From contig SKCR01047770.1 of assembly GCA_019454045.1 (NCBI GenBank), forward strand, positions 43,455 through 107,454: a stretch of 64,000 bases of DNA. Reading direction: 5' to 3'. A program made the position numbers and the translations under genes. Each line of letters starts with the position of its first letter. Position 1 is the stretch's first letter. The notes beneath the pieces are model-generated. The model made no database searches and was not told the origin of the DNA. It saw only the letters and a program-made list of their open reading frames with translations. Of this stretch, positions 60,521 through 64,000 are shown piece by piece. This DNA is from Zanthoxylum bungeanum. Its lineage: Eukaryota > Streptophyta > Magnoliopsida > Sapindales > Rutaceae.

Positions 60521-62667
60521 TGTTGGGATGTATGCCCTAGAGCTACGTGTAATGTAAACGTCTTTATGTGTTTTGAAATAAAATGATGCATTATTCATTT
60601 ATCAAAGTGTTTGTTTAATATTCGCATATTATAAATTATCTTGGATACCCTAGATTACTTATGTTCCTTCAGACTTAGTGTGTGAGTTTCATACACAAGA
60701 GGATTTAAGTCTGAAGTTAGTAATCTTAAATAGTCCATAGAGAGCAAACAAAACGGGTACTTTATTTGTGGTTTATCTATAGCTGCGGTCCATTCTATAA
60801 TTGTATGGCGACCTTGATCCGGGATCGTCCATGTAGACACATGAGAATGAAGGCACCTTGTATGATGTGATCATTTAGAACTGGACCCAGATGGAAATGA
60901 CATTCTTTTAATATCCGTTAAACAAAGAAAGTCATTTCGATCTACTAGATGGTCATATATGGATTGATCTTAATCCTGAATGTACTACGAACTCATGCAT
61001 GGCAGGCTATGTCATTTGATTTACAAAAGTGAAGTTGGTGTAGCAGTCCCGACCAATAGCTACGTACTTTGGGGGATGGTCTGTTGTGTAGCTGGGAACG
61101 TTTTACATAGACATGGAGTTCACTCATTCTTCCGAGAAGTAGATGAGTATCTTTCTTAAGGGTTGATTCGGTACTTGAACTGTTAGAGCGCTCAAGTTTT
61201 TCTATTACGAATAGAAATATTAAAATTCATAATCGTTATGAATAAATCGTTCATTAGAGAATCAATGGTACTTAAGGTAAAAATAATTAGAGGGGTATAA
61301 CAGACATTTTGACCCGACTCTAATTACGAGATACTCATGAAGGGTTAATCTATATGTAGTGACTATATCGATGGACACCGACTTGGCTCGGCTTAATATA
61401 TCATATGCGGGAACGAGAGTGCAACTTCGGGATTTTAGTGGAATAACCCTGAGTTAATAATTCGGAATATTTAATTAAGAGCTTAATTAATTTTTCGAGA
61501 TTATTGGAGCTCGGAACCGTAGGTCCATTTGGTCCTCGTGCTAGCTCTATATCGGATTTAGTATAATTGGATAGTCCAATTATATACTCACATATGTATA
61601 AATATTATTAATATTATTAATAATATTATTTGTCACACTTGGAACTATATATTAAAAGTTAATATATGGTTTTAACAATTATATGCTAATTATTAAATGA
61701 ATTAATATTAAATTATATTTGATATAATTTAATAAGGCTAAAATATGAATTCCAAATTTTGGGTTTTGGAAACCCTTGGATATTTTTTGTGGTTACACTT
61801 TCAAAAGGTGATAACCTTTTAATTTTGTAACATCTTTTCAATTATGGTAATTGAAAATTTGTTGTTACAAAATTTTCAATAATTCCTTGGCTTGGCCGAT
61901 TTTTGTAAAGAGGAAATGGAAGAGTTTTGTTTGTTTTGGAAACAAATGACCATAGGCATAAAAAGAAGATTTATTTTTCTTTTTGGAAGACCTCTCATTC
62001 TAACCCTAGCCTCCATCTTCTTATTCTCCAAATCCTCTCAATTGTTGAGAAAAAGAAAAAAGAAGAACATAAGAAAAACAAAAATAAAAAGAACATTATT
62101 GTTGTGTGACTTTATCTCTAAATCGTTTAGGGATTGATTTTGTGAGTCTTGCCCACACAAGTTTCCATTGGTAACGAGATATAGTTCGGAAGACTTTGTG
62201 GTGTCGAACAAATCATCATCTTCATCTCTTTCTTATTGTACATGGCAGTGGGCATTGTTTTTGCTAATTGTCGCCCCTTTCTTGGTGAAACGAAACTCGG
62301 TTTGATTTCGTTTTGATCCAGAACTTTTAGGGAACATTTTGTGATGTTTTGGGGCTGTGTTGGGGCTGTTTTCAGATAAAAATCAGAACCAAAATACAGC
62401 CTTTGTCCTCGCATTTCAGAGGTTATTTCTGCAGTGTGTTGGGCGCGAATCGAGTCCAAAACAGTCTAGTTTTTGTCCGTATATTCGGGGCTGTTCAGGG
62501 ACTGTTCTGGGGCTGTTTCGGGGCTAGAATTTTATCTAAAACTGAAGTAAAATTTCAGTGGTGGTGCCAGTAGCATTCGGCATTCAAATGAGAAGGGTAA
62601 AAAAAATTTGCAAGTCCGATCTGTGTGCCTAAATCGTTTCCGCTGTGCGAGGAAAGCGTTTCCTACA
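60521..62667 (+). mobile_element. Solo LTR F (2147 bp), Copia type, inside solo LTR E
   Basis: Starts TGTTGGGATGTATGCCCTAG and ends GGAAAGCGTTTCCTACA. A perfect 5-bp duplication TTGTT lies at 60516-60520 and 62668-62672. The start is a common plant Copia LTR start. No coding sequence, PBS or PPT is inside. A run of 'GGGGCTGTTTTC'-like repeats lies at 62350-62530. Confidence 0.9.
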
Positions 62668-63327
62668 TTGTTTTACAATCTATGTCATGGGTTTGGGCAA
62701 TGGTCTCATACATGAGATTATGGTTGAGAAAATAGTATCAGTGTTGTTATAGTTAGAAAGTTCGAGGCTCAGTGAGATAGTACAGCCGATTCCCTGCCGG
62801 TAGAATCTCCCGGATTGAGGGTGTTACACATGATCACATAGAGGCAGCTATCTGGCACGTGCACTTCATGTGCGCACCATCCCGCTAGCAGGCGAGCACG
62901 TGAAGCGTACTGCCCGCACGTGTGCAGCGTGCCTGATGTCTGCCATTCACTGTCGTTTTACCTCAGCTCGCGTGTTTCGCACAAGCACGAAGCGCTCTGA
63001 CCCGTCTTTTGAAATTTGTGTCTGTATTTAACGATTTTTCACGTAGATTTCAAAAATATAAAAACGAAAACCAAAATCGTATTTTTATAATTTTCCACAT
63101 AGGAAGCAAAATGTAAATTTTTGAAAACTGAAAAATTCACAACTCTCATTAATTAATTAATTTGATTATTTCAAGTTTCGGAAAAATTGAATTTATTGAA
63201 ATTAATATTTTCGGGCTTGGACATATTCCTATCGAACTTAAGTAAATTACTCCGTGTTAATTAAATTAAAGAATAAGATTCTAAATAATTTGATTAAATC
63301 TAGAATTATAAAAATTCTAGTGGGAGT

Positions 63328-63617
63328 TAAGGGTGGCAAAAAAGCCCAGGCCCGGCCCGGCCCGAGCCCGCATAATAGAGGCCCGACTCGGGCTCAGGCC
63401 CGAGTCGGGCCTAACATATTAAGCCCGGGCTTAAAAAATATTATTTATATTATTTATTTATATTTATATAATAAATTAAAAAAAATTATTATAAAAAGTC
63501 AGGCCAGATGAAGCCCGAGCCGACCCGGCCTGACAGACGCCCGGGCCAAAAAAAATTTGTCGGGCTCGGGCAGGGCTTATCAAAGCCCGGGCCCGGCTCG
63601 GCCTGTTGCCACCCGTA
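63328..63617. mobile_element. GC-rich hAT MITE (290 bp)
   Basis: The left end TAAGGGTGGCAA and the complement of the right end TTGCCACCCGTA form inverted repeats. The 8-bp duplication is GTGGGAGT (63320-63327) and GTGTGAGT (63618-63625), 7 of 8 matching. Both arms are made of CCCGGGCCCGG/GCCCGACTCGGGC palindromes around an AT-rich centre, so the whole element could fold into a hairpin. No coding capacity. Confidence 0.85.
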
Positions 63618-64000
63618 GTGTGAGTAATTAAATGGTCATAATTTAACAAGAATTGATTTCGAATAAATTAATGTGGCCTCATTAATAAATTAAAATGGTT
63701 AATTTATTAAAATTGATATAGATCAAAATAGTATTGGTTTAAAAATGATATCATTAAATTGATATAATAAATAAAATTACATCACTAATTATAATTATGC
63801 ATTCTGCTGTATAATTAATTGAGACCAAAATATTAAATCTTATGTTGTTAATCTTAGACTTCTACTTTCTAATACAGTCAATGGATTATCATTAGGGGCA
63901 ACCCAACAACTGTCAAGTGAGGGACCTTTATGGGGTATCGTGATCTATTTGACTTGTTTCTATATAAGATTATTTTTTGCTTCCAACAACTATTAAGTGA
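63618..64000 (+). other. AT-rich leader sequence of Copia G to the window end
   Basis: No recognisable gene or signal in the last 380 bases. Confidence 0.45.

Larger units (their letters stand above)
57920..62828 (+). mobile_element. Solo LTR E (about 2.76 kb without its insertion)
   Basis: Starts TGTAACGACCAG and ends GAGGGTGTTACA. A perfect 5-bp duplication CATGA lies at 57915-57919 and 62829-62833. TGTAACG..GTTACA ends are typical of chromovirus gypsy LTRs. No internal coding region is present. It is interrupted by solo LTR F at 60521-62667. A stretch at 58860-59170 is rich in GCGTCGCGACGC-type motifs, and 59600-59970 has repeated 'GGGACGTCGATACATAACGCC' variants. Confidence 0.88.
57709..64000 (+). 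mobile_element. Leader of Copia G, carrying nested insertions (runs off the window)
   Basis: Element G proper is 57709-57919 plus 62829-64000, minus the MITE at 63328-63617. This is AT-rich untranslated leader, like the 2.2-kb leader of Copia B. A GC-rich patch with GCACGTG-type motifs lies at 62850-62990. No gag frame is reached before the window ends. Solo LTR E, which contains solo LTR F, occupies 57920-62828. Confidence 0.55.

Noticed and set aside
62349..62573. Gly/Trp/Cys-rich ORF near 'GGGGCTGTTTTC' repeats
   Set aside because: Short repeat-driven frame inside solo LTR F.
1..64000. Prokaryotic-type systems (defence islands, toxin-antitoxin, phage modules)
   Set aside because: Everything recognisable is plant-nuclear: spliced genes, LTR retrotransposons, hAT elements and MITEs. 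No operon-like gene clusters occur.

Overview
This is plant nuclear DNA, very probably from a eudicot. One intron-containing gene and fragments of two others sit among nested LTR retrotransposons, hAT-type DNA elements, MITEs and SINEs. Nothing prokaryotic or organellar was seen, and I see no rRNA, tRNA or CRISPR locus. Base composition is AT-rich with poly-A/T runs, introns are GT-AG, and LTRs carry TATA boxes and plant-type primer-binding sites.

Layout. (1) 1-7783 is the 3' half of a Tat-type Ty3/gypsy element, called T1 here. It has a decayed RNase H-integrase, a 133-bp tandem array, a spliced antisense ORF and a 3' LTR. (2) 7784-18032 is the gene-bearing stretch. It holds a SINE, an acid-phosphatase fragment, a small ORF with a plant-type C-terminal motif, and a nine-exon minus-strand gene whose reconstructed frame is open for 466 codons. 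I read that gene as a plant homologue of Fanconi anaemia group F (FANCF), with an E2F-like site 180 bp upstream of its ATG. A decayed hAT element lies in its intron 5 and an RNase H fragment in intron 8. (3) 18033-50018 is a four-level nest. Gypsy element A (18033-50018) is split inside gag by Copia element B (19108-43419, perfect 5-bp TSD). B is split by a reversed Tat/Ogre-like element C (25510-39896). C is split in its protease region by a 2.1-kb solo LTR D (31741-33862, perfect TSD). A also carries solo LTR I (45416-48038). (4) 50019-64000 holds a MITE, a hAT TTF-finger fragment, and a Copia relic H split by a hAT derivative. These are followed by the 5' end of another Copia element, G. 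The leader of G contains a 2.8-kb solo LTR E, which itself contains solo LTR F, and a GC-rich hAT MITE.

How it fits together. Apart from the FANCF-like gene, and possibly the small ORF, every recognisable coding region is disabled by stops, deletions or insertions. Junctions were read from LTR ends (TG..CA), target-site duplications and reading frames that rejoin across each insertion. Nesting gives the order of insertion: A before B before C before D, and G before E before F.

No wholly new system is evident. The points most worth a second look are the FANCF-like gene with its promoter site, the antisense spliced ORF of T1, the pol-less repeat-filled element A, the G-box-dense LTR D and the CpG palindromes shared by LTRs D and E.
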